DNA of 64,000 nt from JANSYL01 sp965229695 (GTDB lineage Bacteria; Pseudomonadota; Alphaproteobacteria; Rhodobacterales; Rhodobacteraceae): assembly GCA_965229695.1 (NCBI GenBank), contig OZ245921.1, positions 496,001 through 560,000 on the forward strand. Direction: 5' to 3'. The translations under genes were made by a program, and so were the position numbers. The notes under the pieces are model-generated. The model was not told where the DNA came from. It did not search any database and worked only from the letters and a program-made list of their open reading frames with translations. This document shows, in pieces, positions 33,609 through 42,405 of this stretch. The first letter of the stretch is position 1; the number at the start of each line of letters is the position of its first letter.

Positions 33609-34415
33609 ATGACCGGTCTGGCAATTCAAGACATCTCTATGCGCTTCAGTCTCCCAAATGGAGAGTTCGTTCAGGCGCTAAAGAATGTGTCGCTCGACAT
33701 CAAACAGGGCGAAATCATCAGTGTGCTTGGCCCTTCAGGCTGCGGCAAGACCACATTGCTTAACATCATTGCCGGTTTCCTTGCGCCCACCGAAGGCGTG
33801 ATCGAAATGAACGGCCATGAGGTGCACGGACCGGATGCTGAACGCGGCATGGTGTTCCAAAAGGGCGCGCTTTTCGAATGGATGAGCGTACGCGAGAACG
33901 TCAGCTTCGGCCCGCGCATGAAAGGCGTCCGTGAAAAGGAATACGGCGAGCACGTCGATCACCTGCTGGAAGTCGTGGGCCTTCAAGACTTTATGCAGAA
34001 GGCAATCTACGAGCTTTCGGGGGGCATGCAGCAGCGTGTGGCGCTGGCGCGGTGTCTGGCAAATGACCCCGACGTGATCCTGATGGATGAGCCTTTGGGC
34101 GCGCTCGATGCGTTGACCCGCGAAAAGATGCAAAGCTTGGTTCTGAAGCTTTGGAAAGAAACGGGCAAAACCATCATCCTGATCACCCACTCGGTCGAAG
34201 AAGCGCTGCTTTTGGGCGAGCGTCTGATCGTGATGGCGCCGCGCCCGGGACGTATCCACAAGGAATACCAGTTGCCATTCGCCGATCTTGGCGTGGGGGC
34301 CGACCTGCGGGAGATCAAGAAACATCCTGACTTCGGCACCACCCGCGAGGAAATCCTGGGTATGATCTGGGATATGGAAGAAGAAATCATGGGCCGGACG
34401 GAGGCGACACAATGA
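33609..34415 (+). CDS. ABC transporter ATPase, TauB/SsuB/NrtD class
   Basis: A 268-residue ATP-binding subunit with all motifs: Walker A GPSGCGKTT, Q-loop VFQKGALF, signature LSGGMQQR, Walker B VILMDEP, D-loop ALDA and switch THSVEEA. The IQDISMRFSLPNGE start is typical of the nitrate/sulfonate/bicarbonate class. GAGGAGG precedes the ATG at 33609, so the much longer upstream frame through the binding-protein gene is not used. It overlaps the permease by four bases. Confidence 0.94.
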   Translation: MTGLAIQDISMRFSLPNGEFVQALKNVSLDIKQGEIISVLGPSGCGKTTLLNIIAGFLAPTEGVIEMNGHEVHGPDAERGMVFQKGALFEWMSVRENVSFGPRMKGVREKEYGEHVDHLLEVVGLQDFMQKAIYELSGGMQQRVALARCLANDPDVILMDEPLGALDALTREKMQSLVLKLWKETGKTIILITHSVEEALLLGERLIVMAPRPGRIHKEYQLPFADLGVGADLREIKKHPDFGTTREEILGMIWDMEEEIMGRTEATQ

Positions 34416-35680
34416 TACCTCTGATTATTTATGTCGGTATCTTCGCCGTCGCGTTCCTGATCGTTCGCGCATTGGCGGGCGGCATCTCTCGCACCGGGTT
34501 TACCTCGCTCAAAACGGTGACTTTCGGCGATGAAAGCGCCGTGACATCGGATCGGCGCGCCTCGGTAATTTCGATCCTGACGCTGTTCTTGCTCTGGGGC
34601 ACCTTCACCGGGTCGGTTTTGCTTCCCTCCTTCCTGCATATGCCGGGACCGTTCTTGGGCAGCAGCACCTTCGAATACACCGTTGAAACCGAAGATGGGC
34701 AGCGCGACGACGCGACTGTTACCATCGTTGTGCATCAACAAGGCGAAGATGTTGATGCGCCCGAGGTTGAGCCAGGTGATGGGTTTGCCGTCAACGACAG
34801 CCTGACCATCGTGGCTTATCGGTCGGAACTGGCGCGGCTGGACCGCAACGACCTGATCGGTCGGGATGAAGGCGCGCGGATCGTTGCCGTCAATGGCACT
34901 GAAATCGTGCCCGGTGGTTCGGTCGAGGTCGACAACGCCTCGATCACCATGTCCACACGTGGTTCGCTCAACATCACGCCAGATCAAGGCCTTCAGATGG
35001 AGCCGATCTGGCTGCCGCCCCCGGAAAACGTGGTGCGCCGTTTGGGCGAGATCGTCTCGGACGGGTTCCGCAACTTCACCCTGTGGGAGCATTTGGGATA
35101 CTCCCTGTTCCGGGTGGTCGTGGGCTTTCTGTTGGGGGCGCTGGTCGGGATTCCCTTGGGCTATGCCATGGGCCTGTCCAACTGGTTCCGTGGCTGGTTC
35201 GACCCGATCGTGGAATTCATGCGTCCGGTGCCACCCTTGGCCTTGATCCCGCTGGTGATCATCTGGGCTGGCATTGGGGAAGCAGGGAAAATCATCCTGC
35301 TGTTCCTCGCGGCGCTATGGATCATGGCGATTGCGGCGCGGGCCGGTGTGTCGGGGGTGAATATCTCCAAAGTGCACGCAGCCTATTCGCTTGGCGCAAG
35401 CAAAATGCAGATCATGCGCCACGTGATCGTTCCCAACTCGCTGCCTGAGATCTTCACCGGGGCCCGTGTTGCCATGGGCGTCTGTTGGGGCACGGTGGTT
35501 GCGGCCGAACTGGTCGCGGCGGAACAGGGCGCGGGTATGATGATCATGGTCGCATCGCGGTTCCAGAACACCGATATCGTGATCCTCGGGATTATCCTGA
35601 TTGGGGTCATCGGCTTCGGGATCGACATTCTGATGCGCTGGGGCGAACGCCTGCTGGTGCCTTGGAAAGGCAAAGCCTGA
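34412..35680 (+). CDS. ABC transporter permease with a large periplasmic insertion
   Basis: A 422-residue inner-membrane subunit, about 150 residues longer than TauC/SsuC. Helices lie at about 2-22 and 50-75, then a soluble, beta-rich, acidic stretch of about 110-120 residues (FEYTVETEDGQRDDATVTIVV, VNGTEIVPGGSVEVDNASITMST) predicted in the periplasm, then the conserved core with LGYSLFRVVVGFLLGALVG and the EAA-like loop YSLGASKMQIMRHVIVPNSLPE. The insertion could contact the binding protein or gate the substrate. Four-base overlap with the ATPase gene shows one operon. Confidence 0.9.
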   Translation: MIPLIIYVGIFAVAFLIVRALAGGISRTGFTSLKTVTFGDESAVTSDRRASVISILTLFLLWGTFTGSVLLPSFLHMPGPFLGSSTFEYTVETEDGQRDDATVTIVVHQQGEDVDAPEVEPGDGFAVNDSLTIVAYRSELARLDRNDLIGRDEGARIVAVNGTEIVPGGSVEVDNASITMSTRGSLNITPDQGLQMEPIWLPPPENVVRRLGEIVSDGFRNFTLWEHLGYSLFRVVVGFLLGALVGIPLGYAMGLSNWFRGWFDPIVEFMRPVPPLALIPLVIIWAGIGEAGKIILLFLAALWIMAIAARAGVSGVNISKVHAAYSLGASKMQIMRHVIVPNSLPEIFTGARVAMGVCWGTVVAAELVAAEQGAGMMIMVASRFQNTDIVILGIILIGVIGFGIDILMRWGERLLVPWKGKA

Positions 35681-35852
35681 TCTCCACACCAATTCCCACG
35701 ACGGCATCATCTGCATCGATGTCGTCGTGGGACACGACAGGACCAAGGTGCAGTGGCGCCGCTATGGGAATACGACGCCCTTTGGTCCTGCCTTGCCTCG
35801 ACACACGGCAAGGGATACTCCTGCAATGTAATAGCGCGAAGGGAGGGTATAG
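35681..35852. other. Gap before the IclR gene with a long hairpin and an operator motif
   Basis: CCCACGACG (35695-35703) pairs with CGTCGTGGG (35723-35731), with CATC/GATG pairing inside; it may end the transporter transcript, though no T run follows. CTGCAATGTAATAG at 35821-35834, 19 bases before the IclR start, is one of the shared GCAAT motifs. Confidence 0.5.
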
Positions 35853-36632
35853 ATGAGCCGAAAACCGGGCAGTTCCATTGTTTCGAAATGCGCCCTGGTG
35901 ATGGATGCCCTGGCCGAGGCGCGTCGCCCACTGGCCTTCGCCGAGATCGTTGCGCAGACCGGTTTCGTGAAAAGCTCATGCCATCGCATCCTGGCGATTC
36001 TGCAATCGGAAGAGCTTGTTGAATATAACCGCGAAGATCGCACCTATCAGATGGGCGGCCGCTTGAATAAGTGGAACCGCTCGGCCTGGTATCAGGCTGA
36101 TCTGCAAACCGCCGCGAGCGGCGAATTGACCCGGCTGAGCGAGACCACCGATACCAACGTGGCGCTCAGCGTGCTGGATCAGGGCAATCTGCTCTATCTT
36201 TTGACCGCTGACGCACTTGCCATCCGCTATGCGGCCCGCGCGGGCGACCGCGCACCATTGCACTGCACCGCCGCCGGCAAAGTCTTTTTGGCCCATATGT
36301 CCGACGCCGCGCGCACGCGGATTTTGGATCAGGCCGAATTCGAACGTTACACAGAATTTACAAAAACTCGGCCCGAACAACTGGTTGCCGAAATACCCAG
36401 CGTTCTGGCCAACGGATACGGCCAGGCGATGCAGGAGGAATTCCTGCTGGTGATCGGGGTCGCGGCCCCGGTGCGCGATATCCAGAACAAGGTTGTCGCC
36501 TGCGTTTCGATGTGGACGCTCACCTCGGAAATGACCAAGGACGAGCTGCTTGCCAAAACCCCGGATTTGATCGGCGTCACCCAACGCCTGTCCAAGACGA
36601 TTGGGTGGGATGCAAAGAACCTCGTGGCTTGA
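35853..36632 (+). CDS. IclR-family transcriptional regulator
   Basis: A 259-residue regulator: winged helix-turn-helix in the first 70 residues (LAFAEIVAQTGFVKSSCHRILAILQSEELVEY) and the C-terminal IclR effector domain (DTNVALSVLDQGNLLYLLTAD, LHCTAAGKVFLAHM, VAAPVRDIQNKVVACVSMW). It lies between the transporter and the catabolic oxidase/dehydrogenase genes, so it most likely controls both halves of this module. Related GCAAT(G/A)(T/C)A motifs occur upstream of itself, the oxidase, the aldehyde dehydrogenase and, more loosely, the transporter. Confidence 0.93.
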   Translation: MSRKPGSSIVSKCALVMDALAEARRPLAFAEIVAQTGFVKSSCHRILAILQSEELVEYNREDRTYQMGGRLNKWNRSAWYQADLQTAASGELTRLSETTDTNVALSVLDQGNLLYLLTADALAIRYAARAGDRAPLHCTAAGKVFLAHMSDAARTRILDQAEFERYTEFTKTRPEQLVAEIPSVLANGYGQAMQEEFLLVIGVAAPVRDIQNKVVACVSMWTLTSEMTKDELLAKTPDLIGVTQRLSKTIGWDAKNLVA

Positions 36633-36670
36633 CCCCACCGGGCATACTACCACATATTAGGATCAGCGTT

Positions 36671-36684
36671 TTACATTGCGAGAC
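36671..36684 (-). promoter_or_regulatory. IclR-type motif upstream of the FAD oxidoreductase
   Basis: Reverse-strand CGCAATGTAA lies here, sharing GCAATGTAA exactly with the site upstream of the IclR gene (35823-35831). It is 14 bases from the oxidase start, so binding would block initiation. Confidence 0.4.
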
Positions 36685-36692
36685 TTCCGTAG

Positions 36693-37997
36693 ATGTACAC
36701 CCGATCCACCGCGCCGGTTTCTTGGCCGGACTCCCTTTGGGTTGAAACCGCAGAGCCGGTGCCATCAAGCCCGCCCCTATCCGGGCAGAGCCAAGCCGAT
36801 GTGGTGATCATTGGCGCCGGGTTCACCGGACTGCGTGCCGCCCTGCACCTGGTCAGCGCAGGCGTGCAGGTTGTCGTTGTCGATGCCTCCGAAGTGGGCT
36901 GGGGCGCATCAGGGCGGACAGGCGGGCAAGTGAACCCGATGCTGCCGTTCAACTCTCCTGACGCGCTGCGCAAGCTTGTGGGCGATCAGTATTTTGAACG
37001 GCTCACCGAAACCTCGCTGAACTCGGCGGATGAACTGTTCGAGTTGATCGAAAAGCATCAGATCCAATGCCAGGCCCGTCAAAAGGGCTGGTTGCGCGTG
37101 AATCACAACGACAGTTCGCGCCGCAAGGCCGAACGCGACATCCGCGATTGGAATGCTTACGGCGCCAATATGTCGATGATCGAGTCGGCGGAGCTAGAGA
37201 AACTGACCGGCACCAAAGCCTATTCCTCGGGCTTGGTGGCGCCGCGCGGTGGCGCAGTGCAGCCGCTGATGCTGGCCCGTGGTCTGGCCGAGTGGTGTCG
37301 CAAGGCCGGCGTGCGGCTGCATGGCAATAGCGAGATCACGAACCTAAAGCAGACCGACGGCAAATGGACGGTCGAAACCGCGACCGCTTCGGTCACGGCA
37401 GATTGGGTGATTGTGGGCACCAACGGCTATTCCGGGCCGCTGATCCCGAAACTGTCGCAAAGCATCATCAAGCTAACGCCGATCCAGGTTGCCACCGAAC
37501 GGCTGCCCGATTCGGTCATTCAAGACATCCTGCCCGGCCAGCACACCATTTCCGACAGCCGACGGGTGATCATGTATGCGCGTCGCGAACCGGATAATCG
37601 GATTGTCTATGGCGGCCTGGGTGAGGTGGGCAAGAACGGCCAGATCTCGGGCTTTGATTGGCTGATCACCGACGCCTGCCGCGTCTTCCCGCAGCTGAAA
37701 TCGGCCAGGTGGCAGCATCGCTGGGGCGGCAACATCGCCCTGACCTCGGACCGGCTGCCGCATTTGCATGAACCCAAAAAGGGTCTGCTGATCGGCTTGG
37801 GCTATAACGGTCGCGGGGTCGCCATGGCCAATGTCATGGGCCGCATCATGGCCGAACGTGTTCTGGGCGCAGCGCCGGACAGCCTGCCCTTCCCCAGCAC
37901 GCCCATTCGCGGCTATCCCTTCCGCAACCTGGCGCTTTTCGGCCTGGGTGGCGCCACGCGCGTGATGCGCTTCTTGGATTGGCTCGAAACCCGCTAA
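36693..37997 (+). CDS. FAD-dependent amine/amino-acid oxidoreductase (DAO family, PuuB/OrdL-like)
   Basis: A 434-residue flavoprotein of the D-amino-acid oxidase superfamily. The FAD motif VVIIGAGFTGLRAALHL starts near residue 37, followed by EVGWGASGRTGGQVNP, the flavin-contact region of OrdL/PuuB-type amine oxidases; the C-terminus has GLLIGLGYNGRGVAMANVMGR. Such enzymes oxidise primary or secondary amines to aldehydes or imines. With the AldA-like enzyme downstream, amine to aldehyde to carboxylate is the simplest reading. The real substrate is unknown. No signal peptide, so it is cytoplasmic. Confidence 0.9.
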   Translation: MYTRSTAPVSWPDSLWVETAEPVPSSPPLSGQSQADVVIIGAGFTGLRAALHLVSAGVQVVVVDASEVGWGASGRTGGQVNPMLPFNSPDALRKLVGDQYFERLTETSLNSADELFELIEKHQIQCQARQKGWLRVNHNDSSRRKAERDIRDWNAYGANMSMIESAELEKLTGTKAYSSGLVAPRGGAVQPLMLARGLAEWCRKAGVRLHGNSEITNLKQTDGKWTVETATASVTADWVIVGTNGYSGPLIPKLSQSIIKLTPIQVATERLPDSVIQDILPGQHTISDSRRVIMYARREPDNRIVYGGLGEVGKNGQISGFDWLITDACRVFPQLKSARWQHRWGGNIALTSDRLPHLHEPKKGLLIGLGYNGRGVAMANVMGRIMAERVLGAAPDSLPFPSTPIRGYPFRNLALFGLGGATRVMRFLDWLETR

Positions 37998-38095
37998 GCG
38001 GCAACGCCTTCTTCCTCAACCTCTGATCTCAGCGCGATCCGCGGGGCATTTGCCCTGCGGATAGTCATTGACATATGCGGTTGTTTTAGCGACTA

Positions 38096-38127
38096 CTGCA
38101 ATACAGAACCAAAGTCCTGCAATGCAG
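38096..38127. promoter_or_regulatory. Tandem CTGCAAT(A/G)CAG operator upstream of aldA
   Basis: CTGCA-A-TACAG (38096-38106) and CTGCA-A-TGCAG (38117-38127) are two copies of an odd palindrome with a 21-bp step, two helical turns, both followed by AAC. They lie 48-79 bases before the aldehyde dehydrogenase start. IclR-family dimers commonly bind such phased palindromes. Confidence 0.6.
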
Positions 38128-38174
38128 AACAACCAAAATGAAACCGACGTCAGAGCTGTTCAAGGGAGGCCCTC

Positions 38175-39611
38175 ATGACGATCCAGCACCGTAATTTCAT
38201 CAACGGGGAATTTGTCGACGCGAAAGCCCAGGGTCTGATCCCTGTTCTGAATCCGGCAACCGATCAGGTTTTGTCAGAGATCCCCGAAACCTCGCCCGAG
38301 GCGGTTGGCGATGCCGTGGCAGCCGCCAAAGCGGCGCAAAAAGCGTGGGAGGCCAAACCGGCCATTGAGCGCGCGGGCTACCTGCGCCAGATCGCCGCCA
38401 AGATCCGCGAAAACGTCCCGGCCCTGGCCAAAACCATCGTCGCCGAGCAAGGCAAGGTGATGGGTCTCGCCGAGGTCGAGGTGAATTTCACCGCTGATTA
38501 CATGGATTATATGGCCGAATGGGCCCGCCGTTTGGAAGGTGAGATCGTCACCTCGGACAACCCCAATGAAAGTATCTTCCTGTTCCGTCAGGCCATCGGC
38601 GTTGTCGGCGGCATCCTGCCCTGGAACTTCCCCTTCTTCCTGATTGCCCGCAAGTTGGCACCCGCCCTCCTGACCGGCAACACGATTGTTCTGAAGCCGT
38701 CCGAAGAAACGCCGAACAACGCGGCGATGTTCATGGACCTTCTGGCTGAAACCGATCTGCCCGAAGGCGTGGCCAACATGGTCTATGGCCGGGGTGCCGT
38801 GGCCGGTGCCGCGCTTTGTAACAATCCCGATGTGGGCCTGCTCAGCTTCACCGGGTCGGTCGAAACCGGCTCGCGAATCATGGAAGCGGCAGCCAAGAAC
38901 ATCACCAAGGTGAACCTGGAACTGGGCGGCAAGGCCCCGGCCATTGTTCTGAAAGACGCCGACATCGATATGGCGGTCGAGGCCATTGTCGCCTCGCGCG
39001 TGATCAACTCGGGCCAGGTCTGCAACTGCGCCGAGCGTGTCTATGTCGAAGCGGCGGTTGAAGATGAATTCGTCGCCAAGCTGGCCGCCAAAATGGACGA
39101 GCAGAAATTCGGCAACCCGGCCGAAGATTTCAGCGTCGCCTATGGCCCGATGATCAACAAAGCCGGTCTGGATAAAGTGTCCGGCCTGGTCGATCGCGCC
39201 AAAGCGGCGGGCGCCAATCTCGTGACCGGTGGTGAAGTGGCTGATCTAGGCGCTGGCAACTACTACAAGCCGACCGTTCTGACCGGTTGCGCCCAGGACA
39301 GCGAGATCATGCAGAAAGAGGTCTTTGGCCCAGTTCTGCCGATCAACACCGTGAAGGACATCGATGAGGCCATCACCCGCGCCAATGACAGCGAATACGG
39401 TCTGACCTCTTCGATCTACACGCAAAATATCAACTCGGCCATGCAGGCCTGCCGCGAGTTGAAGTTCGGTGAGACCTATATCAACCGCAATAACTTCGAA
39501 GCCATGCAGGGCTATCACGCCGGCGTCCGCAAGTCGGGCATCGGTGGCGCCGACGGCAAGCACGGCCTCTATGAATATACCCAGACCCACATGGTGTATA
39601 TTCAAAGCTAA
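38175..39611 (+). CDS. aldA: Aldehyde dehydrogenase, AldA-like (lactaldehyde/glycolaldehyde class)
   Basis: A 478-residue NAD-dependent aldehyde dehydrogenase. It follows E. coli AldA closely along its length (for example ADYMDYMAEWARRLEGEI, RVINSGQVCNCAERVY, and the end GGADGKHGLYEYTQTHMVYIQS). Catalytic residues are visible: Asn151 in PWNF, Glu249 in LELGG and Cys283 in GQVC. AldA oxidises L-lactaldehyde and glycolaldehyde, so a hydroxy- or small aldehyde produced by the upstream amine oxidase is plausible. It has its own promoter region with tandem palindromes. Confidence 0.94.
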   Translation: MTIQHRNFINGEFVDAKAQGLIPVLNPATDQVLSEIPETSPEAVGDAVAAAKAAQKAWEAKPAIERAGYLRQIAAKIRENVPALAKTIVAEQGKVMGLAEVEVNFTADYMDYMAEWARRLEGEIVTSDNPNESIFLFRQAIGVVGGILPWNFPFFLIARKLAPALLTGNTIVLKPSEETPNNAAMFMDLLAETDLPEGVANMVYGRGAVAGAALCNNPDVGLLSFTGSVETGSRIMEAAAKNITKVNLELGGKAPAIVLKDADIDMAVEAIVASRVINSGQVCNCAERVYVEAAVEDEFVAKLAAKMDEQKFGNPAEDFSVAYGPMINKAGLDKVSGLVDRAKAAGANLVTGGEVADLGAGNYYKPTVLTGCAQDSEIMQKEVFGPVLPINTVKDIDEAITRANDSEYGLTSSIYTQNINSAMQACRELKFGETYINRNNFEAMQGYHAGVRKSGIGGADGKHGLYEYTQTHMVYIQS

Positions 39612-39804
39612 GACGAGAGAATCATATCAAAGCTTCTGGGGCGCGCGCGATTGCGCCCCAGGCGCAAAGGGGCACCGGCAGAGAAGTGCTCCATAGGCAC
39701 CGCGCAGTACTTGGGGTCGATGACAGGCCTCGATCAATTCTGGAACCGGTCGCATCTGCGGGCGGTTTTCGACCCTAAACGCAGAGCCTAAGAGAGACCT
39801 CAAC

Positions 39805-40203
39805 ATGAACATGATGAACCAATTCATCCGCCAAACCACCAAGAATGACGCGCGCTTTATTCTGTTCGGCGCACCCGAGGTGCCCCGCGCCGTGAAAGAC
39901 GACAGCGCCAACCGCATCGCTGGCAAAGCCGACCAGGGTGTCTGGCTTTACAGCAATGACGAACAGACCGGCAGCAAGTTCGGCATCTGGGAATGCAATG
40001 CCGGGCGCTTCAAGGCCACGATGGACGGCTATACCGAGTTCTGTCACATCCTTGAGGGCGAGGCCGAGATCACCAATCTGGCCGACCGTTCCACCCGCAT
40101 CGTACGCGCAGGCGACAGCTTTGTGATGGAAGCCGGGCTTGAGATGGAATGGTATGTGCCGATCTACATCAAGAAATGCTTTTCCATCGTTAACTTGAAG
40201 TAA
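39805..40203 (+). CDS. Small cupin protein (DUF861-like)
   Basis: A 132-residue single-domain cupin. The two cupin motifs are recognisable (GYTEFCHILEGEAEITN and GDSFVMEAGLEMEWYVP), with the second ending in the strand IKKCFSIVNLK. DUF861 cupins include ureidoglycine aminohydrolase-like proteins and many of unknown role that accompany amine-oxidising gene sets. Here it follows the aldehyde dehydrogenase after about 190 bases and probably belongs to the same module. A metal-binding or detoxifying role is possible but unproven. Confidence 0.87.
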   Translation: MNMMNQFIRQTTKNDARFILFGAPEVPRAVKDDSANRIAGKADQGVWLYSNDEQTGSKFGIWECNAGRFKATMDGYTEFCHILEGEAEITNLADRSTRIVRAGDSFVMEAGLEMEWYVPIYIKKCFSIVNLK

Positions 40204-40475
40204 GGCAGGCCGGGTCGCCAAAGGCGACTTGCCACCATCCCTTCTCTCCAACCGACCCCCAAGGCGACAAACCTGCCGCCTTGGGCCTCTCGCCCTGATC
40301 TGGGTCATACGGGGCCGACCAAGCCAGGCCGCAGCCACACCCGCGCGAGCGTCACTTCGCAACCTGCCCAAGAAACGTGCGTTCCGCCTTCGTCGCGTGC
40401 AGGGCATCCCCGTCAAAACCACAGAACCGCCAAGCAACATTGAGTTTTCGGTCGCCATCGCAATGATCGCGCAGC
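40204..40475. other. Gap between the cupin and nasT with two hairpins
   Basis: GTCGCC-AAA-GGCGAC (40214-40228) and CCCAAGGCG/CGCCTTGGG (about 40258-40287) form stems after the cupin stop and are the likely transcript end, although neither has a T run. No gene is seen. The nasT promoter must lie in the second half; I could not recognise sigma-54 elements. Confidence 0.4.
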
Positions 40476-41060
40476 ATGGCAAATGAGTTGACCATCGTTG
40501 TTGTGGAAGAGGATCGCGACCGCGCGCTTTCCATCGTCGATGCCCTGCGCGAGGCTGGGGATTATGAGGTGCATGTTCTCGGCAATGTGTCAGGGCTCGC
40601 CCGCAAGATCGCTGCGTTTCTGCCCGATGTCGTGCTGATCGATATCGACAGTCCGACCCGCGACATGCTCGAAGAACTGACGCTCGCCTCCGGGCCGCTG
40701 GATCGCCCTGTGGCGATGTTTGTCTCGCGCGCGGCGGGCGATCTTGCCCGCGCAGCGATTGAGGCCGGGGTTTCGGCCTATGTGGTCGACGGGTTGCAGC
40801 CCGAGCGATTGAAGCCAGTGATGGATACCGCCATCGCCCGCTTTCAGGTGGCCCGGCAGATGCGCACGGAACTGGCCGAAACCCGTCGCGCTTTGGAAGA
40901 GCGCAAGGTGATCGACCGCGCCAAGGGCCTTTTGATGAAAGCGCGCGGCATTGGCGAAGACGAAGCCTATGCCCTGTTGCGCAAATCGGCCATGGATCAG
41001 GGGCGACGCGTCGCCGAGGTTGCCGAAGCCTTCGTTACCGCGTCGGGGTTGCTCTCGTGA
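40476..41060 (+). CDS. nasT: NasT, ANTAR-type antitermination regulator of nitrate assimilation
   Basis: A 194-residue protein with an N-terminal receiver-like domain (LTIVVVEEDRDRALSIVDALR, DVVLIDIDSP) and a C-terminal ANTAR RNA-binding domain (about 130-190; ERKVIDRAKGLLMKARGIGEDEAYALLRKSAM). NasT binds a two-hairpin RNA in the leader of nitrate assimilation genes and prevents termination. The target is visible 1.3 kb downstream at 42340-42405. It overlaps nasS by four bases, matching the nasTS pairs of Paracoccus and other proteobacteria. Confidence 0.94.
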   Translation: MANELTIVVVEEDRDRALSIVDALREAGDYEVHVLGNVSGLARKIAAFLPDVVLIDIDSPTRDMLEELTLASGPLDRPVAMFVSRAAGDLARAAIEAGVSAYVVDGLQPERLKPVMDTAIARFQVARQMRTELAETRRALEERKVIDRAKGLLMKARGIGEDEAYALLRKSAMDQGRRVAEVAEAFVTASGLLS

Positions 41061-42229
41061 GAACGGTTTCCGTCCCTGTCGCCTATGTCCCGCTTGTGGA
41101 TGCCGCCCCTCTGATCGTCGCGAAAGAGATGGGCTTTGCCCAGGCCGAGGGGCTGAACCTGGATTTGATTCCCGCGCCTTCCTGGTCTTCGGTCCGCGAT
41201 ATGCTGGCCTTTGGCCGGGTCGATGCCGCACATCTTTTGTCCCCGGTTCCGGTCGCGATGGCCCTGGGCCTTGGCGGGGTTAAGACATCACTGGCGGCTG
41301 TGTCGGTACTGTCGGTGAACGGCAACGTCATTGGCGTCAGCCAAGCGCTCGAGGCAAAGCTGCGCGATCTGGGCTTTGGGTTTGATTTTATCGATGCGCA
41401 TCTGGCCGCCTCGGTACTGGCAAAGGTCGCGGGCGACGGGCTGACCTTTGGCGTGCCATTTCCGTTTTCGATGCATGTTGAGCTGGTCCGGGCCTGGATC
41501 GCGGCAACCGATCTTTCCGGCATTCCGATCGAAATCCGCACCGTGCCGCCGCCCTTGATGGCCGACGCACTGGCAGCCGGTGAGGTCGATGCGTTTTGCG
41601 TGGGCGAGCCCTGGGGCTCCGTCGCCGTGGACACAGGTGCCGGGGCGCTCTTGCTGCCGGGCTGCGCGATCTGGGGCTTTGCGCCGGAAAAGGTGCTGGC
41701 CGTCCGCAAGGATTGGGCCGAGACCGAGCCCCATCTTTTGGGCCGCCTGATGCGGGCGGTCTGGCAAGCGGGCCGCTGGCTCTGCAACCCAAACAGCCGC
41801 ACAACCGCGGCCGAGCTTTTGGCGCGCGGGTCGTATCTGAATGTGCCCTCGGAATTGATCGACCGGTCCTTATCGGGCCAGATCACCATTTCTGGCCGTG
41901 GCGAGCAGCGGGACGTGCCGGGCTTTGTCGAATTCCATCGCGGCGCCGCAACCTTTCCCTGGCGCAGTCAGGCGAAATGGATCGCCTCCCAAATCGCCAA
42001 GCGCATGGGCACCGACGAGGTACAAGCCATGCACCGCGCCGGAGAGGTTTTCCGCTCCGACCTCTACCGTCAGCACCTAGCCAATATCGGTGCCGACCTC
42101 CCCGGTGCTTCCGAAAAAATCGAAGGCATGCTCTCCCACCCAACCGCTGTGGCGTCGGCGGGGGGGCGGGTGATTCTGGAGCGGGATGTGTTCTTTGATG
42201 GGCGGATTTTTGATCCGACCGCAAAATAG
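41057..42229 (+). CDS. nasS: NasS, cytoplasmic nitrate/nitrite sensor
   Basis: A 390-residue protein of the NrtA/CmpA binding-protein fold, but without a signal peptide (starts MRTVSVPVAYVPLVDAAPL), so it is cytoplasmic. In the described system NasS holds NasT inactive until nitrate or nitrite binds NasS. Features shared with the NrtA in this window include PLIVAKEMGFAQAEGLNL and the VGEPWGSVAV segment (compare VGEPWNQQAV in NrtA). Start overlaps nasT. Confidence 0.92.
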   Translation: MRTVSVPVAYVPLVDAAPLIVAKEMGFAQAEGLNLDLIPAPSWSSVRDMLAFGRVDAAHLLSPVPVAMALGLGGVKTSLAAVSVLSVNGNVIGVSQALEAKLRDLGFGFDFIDAHLAASVLAKVAGDGLTFGVPFPFSMHVELVRAWIAATDLSGIPIEIRTVPPPLMADALAAGEVDAFCVGEPWGSVAVDTGAGALLLPGCAIWGFAPEKVLAVRKDWAETEPHLLGRLMRAVWQAGRWLCNPNSRTTAAELLARGSYLNVPSELIDRSLSGQITISGRGEQRDVPGFVEFHRGAATFPWRSQAKWIASQIAKRMGTDEVQAMHRAGEVFRSDLYRQHLANIGADLPGASEKIEGMLSHPTAVASAGGRVILERDVFFDGRIFDPTAK

Positions 42230-42339
42230 CGCCTGTTTTTTGTGCAAACCCCCAGCGAAGATGCGGCAGCGCAGCATGAGCGCGCCGAGATGCTCGGATT
42301 CTCCTTGAGGTAGAACGCCCGACGGGCAGAATACCCCTA

Positions 42340-42405
42340 TTGAAGGCAATGGCGTCTTCAAACCGACCTTTTCCCACCGACTGGGATTGCTGAGCAAAGC
42401 CGCTC
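42340..42405 (+). promoter_or_regulatory. ANTAR two-hairpin antiterminator RNA (NasT target)
   Basis: P1: TTGAAGGC (42340-42347), hexaloop AATGGC (42348-42353), GTCTTCAA (42354-42361). P2: GAGC (42392-42395), hexaloop AAAGCC (42396-42401), GCTC (42402-42405). Both hexaloops have the conserved A1 and G4 of ANTAR targets. P2 shares bases 42399-42405 with the terminator stem that follows, so the two folds exclude each other. Confidence 0.85.

Noticed and set aside
35695..35731. Long hairpin after the transporter permease as a Rho-independent terminator
   Set aside because: Pairing is strong but no T run follows on either strand, so a terminator call is not supported.
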